Source: Prochlorococcus marinus bv. HNLC2
GTDB taxonomy: Bacteria > Cyanobacteriota > Cyanobacteriia > PCC-6307 > Cyanobiaceae
NCBI GenBank assembly: GCA_000218745.1
Contig: GL947595.1
Location: 1,106,399 to 1,170,398 of the forward strand
Length of the DNA stretch: 64,000 nt
Direction of reading: 5' to 3'
Shown here: piece after piece, positions 50,141 through 59,604 of the stretch
Numbering within the stretch: position 1 is the first letter of the stretch
Layout of the letters: each line of letters opens with the position of its first letter
Position numbers and translations under genes: made by a program
The notes under the pieces: generated by a model
Databases searched by the model: none
What the model was told of the DNA's origin: nothing
What the model saw: only the letters and a program-made list of their open reading frames with translations

Positions 50141-51667
50141 GTGCAGCAAACCATTCTCAAAACAATAAATGATATAAATAAATGGAAAAATAACCTAGAG
50201 GACAATATTAATTTTGTGCCTACTATGGGTAACTTACATAAAGGACATCTTGAATTAATTCATCAATCTAATAAAGATGGATCTAATGAAACTCTTGTAA
50301 GTATTTTTATTAATCCACTCCAATTTAATGACAAGAAAGATTTTAAAAACTATCCGAAAACAATCGAAAAAGATATTAAGCTAGCTTTTTCCTCAGGAGC
50401 AAATGCAATTTTTTTACCAAGTGAAAAAGAAATATTAAATATAAAGAGTTTAATTTATCAAAAAGCATGCAAAAAATTATCTTCTAATTTATGTGGCAAA
50501 AGTAGAGAAGGACATTTTGATGGAGTTTGCACTATTGTATTTAGAATGTTAAAAATCATAAATCCTCAAAAAATGTTTTTAGGAGAAAAAGATTGGCAAC
50601 AAGTAATAATATTAAAAAATATGATTAAGAAATTAAATTTAAAAGTTGAAATAAAATCAATAAATACACAAAGGGATGCAGATGGAGTTCCATTTAGCTC
50701 TAGGAATAATCTATTAACCACTTCAGAAAGAAAAGATCTTCAATTCTTTTCTAAAGAATTAAAAAAAGCAAAAAAAAATTTTTTAGTCAATAAAGTAATT
50801 AATTTAGAGGAAATTAATAACTCTTTTAAAAATAAGAATTTAAAAGTTGAATACTTACAACACTTAAGTGCATTTTCTTTAAATGAATCAATTGACAAAG
50901 AAAATATTACAATACTTGCAGGTGCAATTTTGTGCGGCAGTACAAGATTAATTGATCATGTTTTTCTAATGAAGCGAAAACCTATTATTGCAATTGACGG
51001 GCCAGCTGGATCTGGTAAAAGTACAGTTACAAAATTAATTGCAAAAAAATTAGACTTTATTTATCTCGATACAGGAGCAATGTACAGAGCTTTAAGTTGG
51101 TTTTTAATTGACCAGAAAATAAGTTATGAGAATGATAATATCCTAGAAGAATGTTTAAAGAAATTAAACATAGTTTTCAAGACAAATTTAAATTCTGATC
51201 AAGATATATTTATAAATGATATTTGCGTTACAAATAAAATAAGATCACAAAAGATAAGTTCTATTGTTTCTTCTATTGCCTCCATAGGTAAAGTAAGAGA
51301 ATTTTTAGTTAAAGAACAAAGAAAAATTGGAGATAAGGGAGGAATAGTAGCAGAAGGTCGAGATATCGGCACTACAGTATTTCCAAAAGCAGAAATAAAA
51401 ATTTACCTTAATGCAAGTATTGATGAAAGAGCAAAGAGAAGAAAAATTGAACTAGAAATACAAGGTCAAGATATTAACTTTGACAAACTCAAAGATCAAA
51501 TAAAACAGAGAGACTTGGATGATTCTACTAGAAATATCTCGCCACTAGTAAAAGCAGAAGATGCTATAGAAATTATCACAGATAATTATACAGCTGAGCA
51601 AATTGCAGATAAAATTATACAGATATTCTATGAAAAACTCCCAAAAGAAATTAAAAATGATTTTTAA
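50141..51667 (+). CDS. panC-cmk: bifunctional pantothenate synthetase / cytidylate kinase
   Basis: This is the cyanobacterial fusion of PanC (pantoate + beta-alanine to pantothenate) and Cmk (CMP/dCMP phosphorylation). PanC covers residues 1 to about 275, with VPTMGNLHKGH, GKSREGHFDGVCTIV and the KMFLGEKDWQQ block. Cmk starts at about 277, with P-loop GPAGSGKST (286-294), DTGAMYRA and EGRDIGTTVFP. The start is GTG at 50141. Its last 17 bases overlap the 3' end of the convergent phosphatase gene. Confidence 0.93.
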   Translation: MQQTILKTINDINKWKNNLEDNINFVPTMGNLHKGHLELIHQSNKDGSNETLVSIFINPLQFNDKKDFKNYPKTIEKDIKLAFSSGANAIFLPSEKEILNIKSLIYQKACKKLSSNLCGKSREGHFDGVCTIVFRMLKIINPQKMFLGEKDWQQVIILKNMIKKLNLKVEIKSINTQRDADGVPFSSRNNLLTTSERKDLQFFSKELKKAKKNFLVNKVINLEEINNSFKNKNLKVEYLQHLSAFSLNESIDKENITILAGAILCGSTRLIDHVFLMKRKPIIAIDGPAGSGKSTVTKLIAKKLDFIYLDTGAMYRALSWFLIDQKISYENDNILEECLKKLNIVFKTNLNSDQDIFINDICVTNKIRSQKISSIVSSIASIGKVREFLVKEQRKIGDKGGIVAEGRDIGTTVFPKAEIKIYLNASIDERAKRRKIELEIQGQDINFDKLKDQIKQRDLDDSTRNISPLVKAEDAIEIITDNYTAEQIADKIIQIFYEKLPKEIKNDF

Positions 51668-52135
51668 AGATATGGTCTAAAAAACCACTTATAGAATCAG
51701 TCAAAATATCCAGAACATAATCAAATCCTTCTTCTCCTCCAAAGTAAGGATCAGGTACTTCTTTCTCATGGAAACTATTTGCAAATTCTTGGATTTTCCT
51801 TACTTTACAATTATCTGAATATGGTTCTCTATTTTTCAGACTCATTACATTTTTATAATTTGAATCATCCATAGTAAGAATATAGTTAAATTTTTGAAAA
51901 TCATTTTTATTGATCTGTCTCGCTTTAGAGGTAATATCAATTTTTCTATTTTTTGCGGCAAGTCTCATTCTTAAATCAGATTTTTTGCCAACATGCCAGC
52001 TACCAGTACCTGCAGAATCAACTAAAAATCTATCTTCAATTTGCTCTCTTTTATTTTTTTTATAAATAATGCTTCTGCAGCAGGTGATCTACAAATATTT
52101 CCCAAGCAAACAAACAAAACTGAAATTTTTTTCAT
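51651..52135 (-). pseudogene. low-molecular-weight protein tyrosine phosphatase, frameshifted
   Basis: The start at 52135 gives KKISVLFVCLGNICRSPAAEALF, with the catalytic CxxxxxR loop VCLGNICRSP at about residues 9-18. That frame ends after about 43 residues. The rest is read from another frame: VDSAGTGSWHVGKKSDLRM, LTMDDSNY and the conserved acid DPYFGGEEGFDYV. One A is missing from the A8 run (T8 on the plus strand, 52054-52061); adding it joins the halves as one protein of about 160 residues. The group also includes arsenate reductases, so the substrate is open. Confidence 0.85.
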
Positions 52136-52150
52136 AATAATCAGATGAAT

Positions 52151-52911
52151 TTACTCAAATTTAAATAAAATATCATTTAATAAAGTTTCTGTAAAATCAG
52201 ATCCAAATAAAGTATTTAGCATTGGTCTCGCAGGATCTTTATCTTTTCTAAATCTTAAGTAAAAATTCTGTCCTTTAACAATTTCCGACTTCAAATCTTC
52301 ATCAACTTTTTTAGTTTTATAAAGAACATCAAAATATAAATTAAAGTATTCTTTAAAAACATCAAATAATTGATTTGATATCAAATAATCACTTTCAGTT
52401 TGTTTTGGTAATTTCATCCATATCAAAGCAGGTGAAAAAAACTTAGAAAATTCTTGAGACATTTCTTGATTAAATGGAAATTGATGATAAAAATTATTTT
52501 TTATTTTCAATAATTTATCCAACCATTCCTTTTTAAATTGTCGTTCTAACTCAATTGATGGCTGAAAGTCTAGAACCAATAAATGATATCCTGGCAGCGA
52601 TACAAAATCTAAGCCTAAAAAAGGCATATTAAAAATTGATTCTGGAATTATCAGAAAATTTAAAACAGCATAATCAGGACTATTGATGCATAAAGCTCTA
52701 GAAAGATTATTCTTTCACTGCATGCGGCCCAATTAAATAGATTAACAATTTTTTTATTTTTCTTAGATCCATATAATGATTCCAAATAAGAAAACTTTGG
52801 CAAAATCTCTTTTTCAGTCAATTTATATTCTTTTGATTTTGATAATAAATATTTTAAATATTTAGACCATCTCCATTCATTAGTATTAAAAACTGTTTTT
52901 TTAAAAATCAT
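52151..52911 (-). pseudogene. pebB: phycoerythrobilin:ferredoxin oxidoreductase, frameshifted
   Basis: PebB reduces 15,16-dihydrobiliverdin to phycoerythrobilin with ferredoxin. The N-terminal part (52660-52911) has NLFNWAACSERIIF; the C-terminal part (52151-52627) has FNMPFLGLDFVSLPGYHLLVLDFQPS and the DPARPMLNTLFG signature of the ferredoxin-dependent bilin reductases. They join as IIFSRALCINSPDYAV if one base is added to the AAA at 52702-52704. The rebuilt length of about 253 residues is normal. Homology to PebB rather than PcyA follows from the neighbour pebA and the DFQP block. Confidence 0.85.
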
Positions 52912-52924
52912 GGTAAATAATTAT

Positions 52925-53620
52925 CTAACTAAGAGTGAATAAGAATTCTTTTACAAATTTTTCAGTCCAAGATTTACCAAAAAAAGATTTAAATAACTTT
53001 TCAGCAGGATCTTTTTCAGAACTATATCTATCATATTCAATATGTTTAGATCTAATTTCTTTATTATTTAAAAATTGATTATCAATTACTATATCATCCA
53101 TACTCAGATACTCTTTTAAAAACATCTTAAATACTTTATTTAATTCTCTATCTAGATGTAATTTATTTCCTCTACATATTATTACCCATGGCGAAAAATA
53201 TTTATTTGAATCATATATCTCCTTCATTCTTTCATTATCAAAATTTGAATATTTTTCTTTGATTAAATTTAATCTTGAACAATATTGATCAAGATAATTT
53301 TTATTTTGAATTAAAGGTTGGAAATCTAAAACTGCAAGTAATTTATTAGATACACCAAACCATAAAATATCAACCCCTAATATCGGTTTTTCACTACTGT
53401 GATTTGGATAAGCTACGGTATTAAATACTTGTAACTTATCTCCTCCATTTAATGTTGTAACACGCCATCTTCTATATTTTGAGGATTCAAAAAGATAATT
53501 TTTAATAATATATTTAGAGTCTTTATTATGGAACTCTTGAAAATCTGATGGAAGTTTTTTTTCTGAAAAATTTCTTTCTTGAAGGCTAATATTTAAAACA
53601 TCAAGTAAGGAATTCAACAT
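52925..53620 (-). CDS. pebA: 15,16-dihydrobiliverdin:ferredoxin oxidoreductase
   Basis: PebA makes the first two-electron reduction of biliverdin IXalpha on the way to phycoerythrobilin. The 231-residue protein is intact, with [42 protein letters not shown] and the C-terminal [12 protein letters not shown]. It lies 5 bases after the heme oxygenase gene and 13 bases before pebB, forming one bilin operon. High-light Prochlorococcus has little phycoerythrin, yet keeps these genes. Confidence 0.92.
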   Translation of the reverse strand: MLNSLLDVLNISLQERNFSEKKLPSDFQEFHNKDSKYIIKNYLFESSKYRRWRVTTLNGGDKLQVFNTVAYPNHSSEKPILGVDILWFGVSNKLLAVLDFQPLIQNKNYLDQYCSRLNLIKEKYSNFDNERMKEIYDSNKYFSPWVIICRGNKLHLDRELNKVFKMFLKEYLSMDDIVIDNQFLNNKEIRSKHIEYDRYSSEKDPAEKLFKSFFGKSWTEKFVKEFLFTLS

Positions 53621-53625
53621 AAAAG

Positions 53626-54337
53626 TTAGTCTTCAGTACTTCCTTTTCTGACTTTTTTTGTAAGAAAGTTAAATACAATTCTTCCTAATACAGAAATTAA
53701 ATTACCTTCAAGTTCCCTGAACATATTCATATTATAAGCAAAAGCTTCATTAGCTTCCTCAATTATATTATCAGCAATTTTCTGATCAATAGGCAGTTTA
53801 TTAAGAGTTTCTGAATAAGATTTTTTAAATAATTTTTCATCCTCAATTAATTTAAATTCATAAAAATTCAATCCATCATCACCTCTTAAATTCAAAGCCT
53901 TTTTTGCGAATTTTCTTTAGAATCTGCCCGCCAGATAAATCTCCAATATACCTTGTATAGTGATGACCAACTAATAACTCGGGTGATTCATTAGCTACTA
54001 ACCTTATTCGATTAACATAGGATTGAGCAGATTCAGAGATTTTAATTTGATCTAACCAATTTTTTCCATAATAAAATTCAAGATCTTTTTCTAATGTTTG
54101 TCTTCTAAATAATTCTTTAAAACCAATATGTTTAATAACTGGATGACCCTCTTGAACTAATCTATCTATCTCTTCTTCCATAGCTTTATAAACAAAATAT
54201 AAATCACCGATCAACTTTCTATAAGATGTTTTTTCTACAACACCTTTTAAAAAACAAGCGACAAAACCTGTATTTTCTGCCATTGTATGGGATTTTTTAG
54301 TCCCTTCTCTTAATTGACCTGCTAATGCAACTGCCAT
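53626..54337 (-). pseudogene. ho1: heme oxygenase, frameshifted
   Basis: Heme oxygenase opens haem to biliverdin, the substrate of PebA. The start MAVALAGQLREGTKKSHTMAEN has the proximal histidine (SH at about 17), and HHYTRYIGDLSGGQIL carries the conserved distal helix. At about 53908 an extra base shifts the frame; the C-terminal part (NLRGDDGLNFYEF, ANEAFAYNMNMFRELE) is read from the next frame. Removing the base gives ILKKIAKKALNLRG and a normal protein of about 236 residues. Confidence 0.9.
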
Positions 54338-54397
54338 TTATAAATTCAAGAAGATATTAAATATATATTTAATCTACTAATAAAATGCAAAAAACAG

Positions 54398-54829
54398 CTA
54401 TTTTTTGTTACTAGAAGATGTTGTAGAGAATAACTTATAAAGTTCTTTGCAAACTTGAAACAAATTATCTTTTTGTACGTTTTGAGGAAGATGACTTCCA
54501 GTCATTTCCCATTCTCCAACTGTTGCGACTCTCCATCTTTCTTTTGGCAAGATCATACCTCTCATAATAATTCCTAATAATTTAGGTTCACCTTCTTGAT
54601 CATTATTATCAATGCGTAATTGGAGTAAAATAGCTCTACACTCCATGCAAGGACTCCATCCTGGGAAATGAAATGAAAAATCAAGTGTATCTAACCATTC
54701 ATTCTGATTTGAATTATCCCATGGACTAAAATCTACTTTAGCTTCTGGGAAGTATCTACGAAATAAGGTAGCTGTAGAGGCAATTTTATTTGCAATATCT
54801 AAATTTCTTACATTTGCGCTTGCATTCAT
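54398..54829 (-). CDS. conserved cyanobacterial hypothetical protein
   Basis: The function of this 143-residue protein is unknown to me. It is soluble, with an HFPGWSPCMECRAILLQLRI block that contains a CxxC pair, followed by GIIMRGMILPKERWRVATVGEWEMTG in two conserved-looking stretches. It is 60 bases upstream of heme oxygenase on the same strand, so it may share the bilin transcript; that link is positional only. Confidence 0.6.
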   Translation of the reverse strand: MNASANVRNLDIANKIASTATLFRRYFPEAKVDFSPWDNSNQNEWLDTLDFSFHFPGWSPCMECRAILLQLRIDNNDQEGEPKLLGIIMRGMILPKERWRVATVGEWEMTGSHLPQNVQKDNLFQVCKELYKLFSTTSSSNKK

Positions 54830-55030
54830 AATAATTTTAATCTTTGACTGAAAATGACATAACTTATAAAAATTTGCTATTTAAAAGCTTTGTATTTTAA
54901 TCTAAATGTTGAAATGAACATTATTCAGTAAATCTTTCTGCTGAGGAGTGATTAAAAAGTTCGATAAATCATTCCACTCCAAGATTAAAATTTTGCAGAT
55001 TTAGTTTAATCTTTTTAAAAATTATTATTT

Positions 55031-56455
55031 ATGCCTTCATTTAAAAAATTAACAATCCCAACTACTGGAGAAAGGATAACCTTTAAAAAAGGCAAACCAA
55101 TTGTGCCTAATAATCCAATTGTACCTTTCATAAGAGGTGATGGAACAGGAGTTGATATTTGGCCAGCGACACAAAAAGTACTGGATTCTGCTATTGCTTT
55201 CAGTTATGGGGGAAAAAGAAAAATTAATTGGTTTAAAATCTATGCTGGTGACGAAGCTTGTGAAAATTATGGTAATTATAATTACCTACCTGAAGATACA
55301 ATTGAAGCAATAAAATTTTATGGCGTAGCGATAAAAGGACCATTAACAACTCCAATCGGTGGCGGAATAAGATCATTAAACGTAGCTTTAAGACAAATAT
55401 TTGATTTATATAGTTGTGTAAGACCATGTAAATATTATTCTGGCACTCCAAGTCCTCATAAAAAACCACAGGATTTAGACATTATTGTATATCGAGAAAA
55501 TACAGAGGATATTTATATGGGCATTGAATGGGAGGCCGATGATCAAATTTGTAAAGATTTGATCAATCATTTAAATGATTTTGTAATTCCAAATAGTGAA
55601 AAATTAAAAAATAGAAAGCTTCCAGCATCAGCAGGTATAGGAATAAAGCCAGTCAGCAAAGAAGGAAGTCAGAGACACATTCGTAAAGCAATTGAGCATG
55701 CAAAAAGATTAAAAGGAGATAAAAAACATGTAACTCTTGTTCATAAAGGTAATATAATGAAATTCACTGAAGGAGCCTTTAGAGATTGGGGTTATGATTT
55801 AGCCATAAATGAGTTCCGAAAAGATTGTATTACTGAAAGAGAAAGTTGGATTCTAGATAACATAAAAAATAATCCAGATATAAATATTGAAAACAATGCA
55901 AGACTTATTGAACCTGGATTTAATAAACTTACCACCGAGAAACAAAATATAATATGCGAAGAAATCAGACAAGTAATCTCATCTATTTCTGAATCTCATG
56001 GTAATAACAAATGGAAGGAACTTGTTTTAATTGATGATCGAATAGCAGATAGTATATTTCAACAAATCCAAACAAGGCCTCAAGAATACTCTATACTTGC
56101 AACTTTAAATCTTAATGGAGATTATTTATCTGATGCGGCGGCGGCAATTGTTGGTGGATTAGGAATGGCACCTGGAGCAAATATAGGAGACAATGCAGCA
56201 ATTTTTGAAGCGACTCATGGAACTGCACCAAAACATGCAGGGTTAGATAAAATCAATCCAGGTTCAGTTATATTGAGCGGAGTGATGATGCTTGAATATT
56301 TTGGTTGGAATGAAGCAGCTGATTTGATAACCAAGGGATTAAGTAACTCCATAAAAAATAAACAAGTTACTTACGATTTAGCAAGATTAATGGAACCTAA
56401 AGTTAATCCTCTGTCTTGTAGTGAGTTTGCCGAGGCAATAATATCAAATTTTTAA
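55031..56455 (+). CDS. icd: NADP-dependent isocitrate dehydrogenase
   Basis: Icd makes 2-oxoglutarate, the carbon skeleton for ammonium assimilation and the nitrogen-status signal in cyanobacteria. The 474-residue protein has the substrate loop TPIGGGIRSLNVALRQ, VYRENTEDIYMGIEWE, and near the C-terminus EATHGTAPKHAG with the NADP-binding end. The 200-base upstream region is AT-rich; I found no NtcA site (GTA-N8-TAC) in it. Confidence 0.96.
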   Translation: MPSFKKLTIPTTGERITFKKGKPIVPNNPIVPFIRGDGTGVDIWPATQKVLDSAIAFSYGGKRKINWFKIYAGDEACENYGNYNYLPEDTIEAIKFYGVAIKGPLTTPIGGGIRSLNVALRQIFDLYSCVRPCKYYSGTPSPHKKPQDLDIIVYRENTEDIYMGIEWEADDQICKDLINHLNDFVIPNSEKLKNRKLPASAGIGIKPVSKEGSQRHIRKAIEHAKRLKGDKKHVTLVHKGNIMKFTEGAFRDWGYDLAINEFRKDCITERESWILDNIKNNPDINIENNARLIEPGFNKLTTEKQNIICEEIRQVISSISESHGNNKWKELVLIDDRIADSIFQQIQTRPQEYSILATLNLNGDYLSDAAAAIVGGLGMAPGANIGDNAAIFEATHGTAPKHAGLDKINPGSVILSGVMMLEYFGWNEAADLITKGLSNSIKNKQVTYDLARLMEPKVNPLSCSEFAEAIISNF

Positions 56456-56462
56456 AATAATT

Positions 56463-57791
56463 CTATTTATTCTCTATTACGTTCCAAACATCCTTTAACG
56501 AATAATCATCGCCTAAATTACCTGGAAATGTGATAACTGGTAAATAATTATTATTAATCAGTTTGACTTTTACTAAAGAAATACCGCTACAAATTTGACC
56601 CTCTAAGTACACATAATCTACATCAAAACTAGAATTCAAAATAGTATTTGAAGTAATTCCTCCTTTAGAGATAAGATAACCAATTTCATGTTTAATATCT
56701 GCTACTATTTCAGCTACAAAAGAAGATAGTGAATTGTAAAAATCCATTTGATCAAGATTATTTGCAAGAATTTTTTCTTTTCTAGATGTATAGATTATAG
56801 GTATACAGGAGTTCTTTAAAGTTATTCTTATTTTTTCCAAAATGAAATTTTTTAATTGATAAATTTGAGTTTCTTTATCTTTGGAAACATGTATCTTGTA
56901 AAACTTTTCAACATCTATTTCAATGGCATTAAAAAAATCAAACTCTAATAACTTTTTAAATTGGTTTGTTGAAATATCCGTATAAGAGCCAATGATTATT
57001 AATCCTGGCAAAAACTGGTTTAGATTATTTCTTACTCTTAATTGAGAGTAATAAAAATTACTTTTATTAGGATTTTTAGTATTAGAAATTGCTTTCAAAA
57101 AACTTGCAGCTGTTCTAAATAAAAATTTCTTATTTTTGATTAATTCCCTTATTATTTTTGAAAATTTCTCTAATTGAGAAAATTTATCAATATCTACAAT
57201 TACATGCGTATTATTTTTTAAATTTTCCATATATTTTTTCAGCTCATGTGAAGACTTTTGATCAATACAATTTAAATTCTCTATATTTTTCAATTCAATC
57301 TTAGATCTACTTTTTTTATGTAATAATTTTTTTAAATCATTTGTTTCGTACCCAAAAATAATATCTTTAGCAAAAGTAGTCTTATGGGCTGGGATGTTAT
57401 TAACAAAATGTTTTCCATTAATAGTTATTCTATTGCCCTCTAAAAAAGCTGGAATATGAAAAGTTGCGTCAAAAGGACCAAGATATTCATTTATAAGATA
57501 AGGTTCTAAGAAATTATGACCTCTAAGAGTAGAATCTCCTCTACTTACAAAAAGCAAATTATGTTGTATGTTATTTTCAATTGATACTTTATGGAGATTA
57601 TTGCAAATTTCTTGTAATCTTTTTTTTACTTCTTTTTCCGATAAGGAGCGAGTATTTGCTAAAACAAATAATAAACTTGACTTACTCAGTAAGCCCTTTA
57701 GTAGAGTTTCATAATTCCAATTCAACAATAACAAACAATCATGAACTAATTGAGAGCCCGTTGGATCATCATCAATAACAATTATTTTCAT
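56463..57791 (-). CDS. four-carbon acid sugar kinase family protein (DUF1537)
   Basis: The N-terminus has the family's IVIDDDPTGSQ start and SRGDSTLRGH; the nucleotide-binding C-terminal half has YLISKGGITSNTIL and ITFPGNLGDDYSLKDVW. Known members phosphorylate erythronate, threonate or related acids. The 442-residue length fits. No aldolase or isomerase partner of the usual catabolic operon is next to it, so it could act alone, for example in metabolite repair; that is inference. Confidence 0.8.
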   Translation of the reverse strand: MKIIVIDDDPTGSQLVHDCLLLLNWNYETLLKGLLSKSSLLFVLANTRSLSEKEVKKRLQEICNNLHKVSIENNIQHNLLFVSRGDSTLRGHNFLEPYLINEYLGPFDATFHIPAFLEGNRITINGKHFVNNIPAHKTTFAKDIIFGYETNDLKKLLHKKSRSKIELKNIENLNCIDQKSSHELKKYMENLKNNTHVIVDIDKFSQLEKFSKIIRELIKNKKFLFRTAASFLKAISNTKNPNKSNFYYSQLRVRNNLNQFLPGLIIIGSYTDISTNQFKKLLEFDFFNAIEIDVEKFYKIHVSKDKETQIYQLKNFILEKIRITLKNSCIPIIYTSRKEKILANNLDQMDFYNSLSSFVAEIVADIKHEIGYLISKGGITSNTILNSSFDVDYVYLEGQICSGISLVKVKLINNNYLPVITFPGNLGDDYSLKDVWNVIENK

Positions 57792-57805
57792 ATACTTTTA
57801 ATTTT

Positions 57806-58648
57806 TTATAAATTATTTACTTTTATAGATGCCTTTAATAATTGACTCTGACTAGGAAGTAAATTTATATTTCTATATCCATGAATAAAAGAATTTCTTG
57901 GGCTCGTCCAAGGTTCTAAACAAATCATCTTTCTTGGTGGATCAGTCCATATTACACTTAAATCAAAAGGATAAGGATTAATTAAAGTGATTTTCCTATT
58001 AAAGCCAAAATCTTTGAAAGATAGTTCCCCATGAGAATACATTAATAAATCTACTCCATTTGAAATTTTTGTAAGTAAATTATCTGATAATTCAAGTGTA
58101 TTATTTTTTTGATTTTGACAATTCAATGGGTGATTTATAAATTCAATTTTTTTAAATGTTGAGATATTAAAGTATGGATGCAACCCAAAATTTATAGGCA
58201 TTTTTTTTCTTGAAAAATTTTCTATTACAATGTTGAATTCTAAAGAATCAACTCCAAAGCTTAATTGAATCTTTAGCTTAAAATCAAAAGGATAGTATTT
58301 TTTTGTTAATTGATTACTAACTAAACTTAAATTTAATGTTCTTTGTTCGCTATCTATTGCAAATTGCCACACTATATCTCTTGCAAAACCATGCTGGTTA
58401 AGATCGATATAATTATCTCCAAAAAATGCACTTTTGCTAAGACTACCGCAAATAGGGAATAAAATAGGTATTCCACCCCTAATACTTTGCGATTTATTTA
58501 AAAATCTATCTTCATCAAAATATAAAATATTTTCGGAATTTTTAACCCATTTTGTTATTATTCCTCCTCTTGAAGGGCAGAAATTTATAAAGTTGTCCTC
58601 ATCTTGTTTAAAAATATAAATCCCATTATCTTGAGTAATTAAATTCAT
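57806..58648 (-). CDS. aldose 1-epimerase/mutarotase-family protein
   Basis: The 280-residue protein has the galactose mutarotase-like fold signature: RGGIPILFPICGSL, LNQHGFARDIVWQF, INFGLHPYFN and VIWTDPPRKMICLEPWTS. Relatives include hexose-6-phosphate mutarotases and galactose mutarotases. The conserved histidines HG and HPYF and the acidic residue in CLEPW are in the expected places. It lies 14 bases upstream of the sugar kinase gene on the same strand. Confidence 0.75.
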   Translation of the reverse strand: MNLITQDNGIYIFKQDEDNFINFCPSRGGIITKWVKNSENILYFDEDRFLNKSQSIRGGIPILFPICGSLSKSAFFGDNYIDLNQHGFARDIVWQFAIDSEQRTLNLSLVSNQLTKKYYPFDFKLKIQLSFGVDSLEFNIVIENFSRKKMPINFGLHPYFNISTFKKIEFINHPLNCQNQKNNTLELSDNLLTKISNGVDLLMYSHGELSFKDFGFNRKITLINPYPFDLSVIWTDPPRKMICLEPWTSPRNSFIHGYRNINLLPSQSQLLKASIKVNNL

Positions 58649-58663
58649 TATAAGGTAAGCATT

Positions 58664-59587
58664 TTATAAGGATTTCATCCAATCAAGAATATGTTTGTTC
58701 ACTGATTCTGGTATCTCATCATGTGGACAATGTCCTGCATCTAGGATAATTTCAGTTGTATTTTCTGGAGTAAATTTTTTATATAAATTTCTTTTTTTGG
58801 GTGTATTCATCCATGGATCTTTACTACCCCAAAGCAAAAGAAGAGGAGAATTTAATTGATTAAAAAGTTTATCTAAAGGTTCGCCTTGTGGGCCTGAAGG
58901 ATTAAAGACACTACGAAAAACATTAAATGCTCCTGCATCAAGGGAGGGATTTCTTATTGACTCTACTAAAAAGTCATCAACATTTTTTTTATTAACGTAA
59001 ACTTGTTTTAATGTTTTTCTAATGTTGTTTGGTTTTCTCATGTTCTCAAAGATTAATCTTTGTAAAACAATATTTTTCAGAAAAATACCTGCAACAGTCT
59101 CCAATGAGGTTTGCAGCATATTTTTTTTTGTTAATTTCTCTTCACTAAAATAACCAGCCGCATTAAGTAAGATTACTCCCGCAGATAAGTCTTTAAGGCT
59201 TGCCCCTGCAGCGAGCGCAGCATAACCTCCTAGAGAATTACCTACAATAACAGTTGGTTTCTTTATTACTTCTTTAACATATGCAATAACTTGATCTTTC
59301 CATAAAGCACCTGAATAATCTATATCATTAGGCTTTGGACTTTTACCAAAACCCAAAAGATCTATAGCATGAACATCAAATTGTTTAGATAATTCTGGAA
59401 CATTAAATCTCCAATGATCTGTTGAAGCCCCAAAACCATGAATCAACAAAATAGCTTTATTAGCTGAATTCTCTTTTGATTTTGCCTCAAGAGTATGTAT
59501 TGGATAATTTAAAAAATTCCAAGTATAGTTTCCATTAGGGTTTAGTACAGATGATTTTGTCATTAGAGTAATTTCCTTTAGATTCAT
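58664..59587 (-). CDS. alpha/beta-fold hydrolase
   Basis: A typical alpha/beta hydrolase layout is visible: oxyanion segment LIHGFGASTDHWRFN, nucleophile elbow GNSLGGYAAL (Ser in GNSLGG), acid in LLLWGSKDPWMN and catalytic histidine in DAGHCPHDEIPE. The 307-residue protein is similar in pattern to cyanobacterial homologues whose substrates are unknown. An ATG at 59563 (MTKSSVLNPNG) is a possible alternative start. Confidence 0.8.
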   Translation of the reverse strand: MNLKEITLMTKSSVLNPNGNYTWNFLNYPIHTLEAKSKENSANKAILLIHGFGASTDHWRFNVPELSKQFDVHAIDLLGFGKSPKPNDIDYSGALWKDQVIAYVKEVIKKPTVIVGNSLGGYAALAAGASLKDLSAGVILLNAAGYFSEEKLTKKNMLQTSLETVAGIFLKNIVLQRLIFENMRKPNNIRKTLKQVYVNKKNVDDFLVESIRNPSLDAGAFNVFRSVFNPSGPQGEPLDKLFNQLNSPLLLLWGSKDPWMNTPKKRNLYKKFTPENTTEIILDAGHCPHDEIPESVNKHILDWMKSL

Positions 59588-59604
59588 ACTAATAGAATTA
59601 TTTA

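Noticed and set aside
50141-51667. PanC-Cmk considered as a possible novel fusion
   Set aside because: This fusion is known in cyanobacteria and therefore not new.
54830-55030. NtcA binding site upstream of icd
   Set aside because: The region has no GTA-N8-TAC match, although icd is NtcA-regulated in other cyanobacteria.
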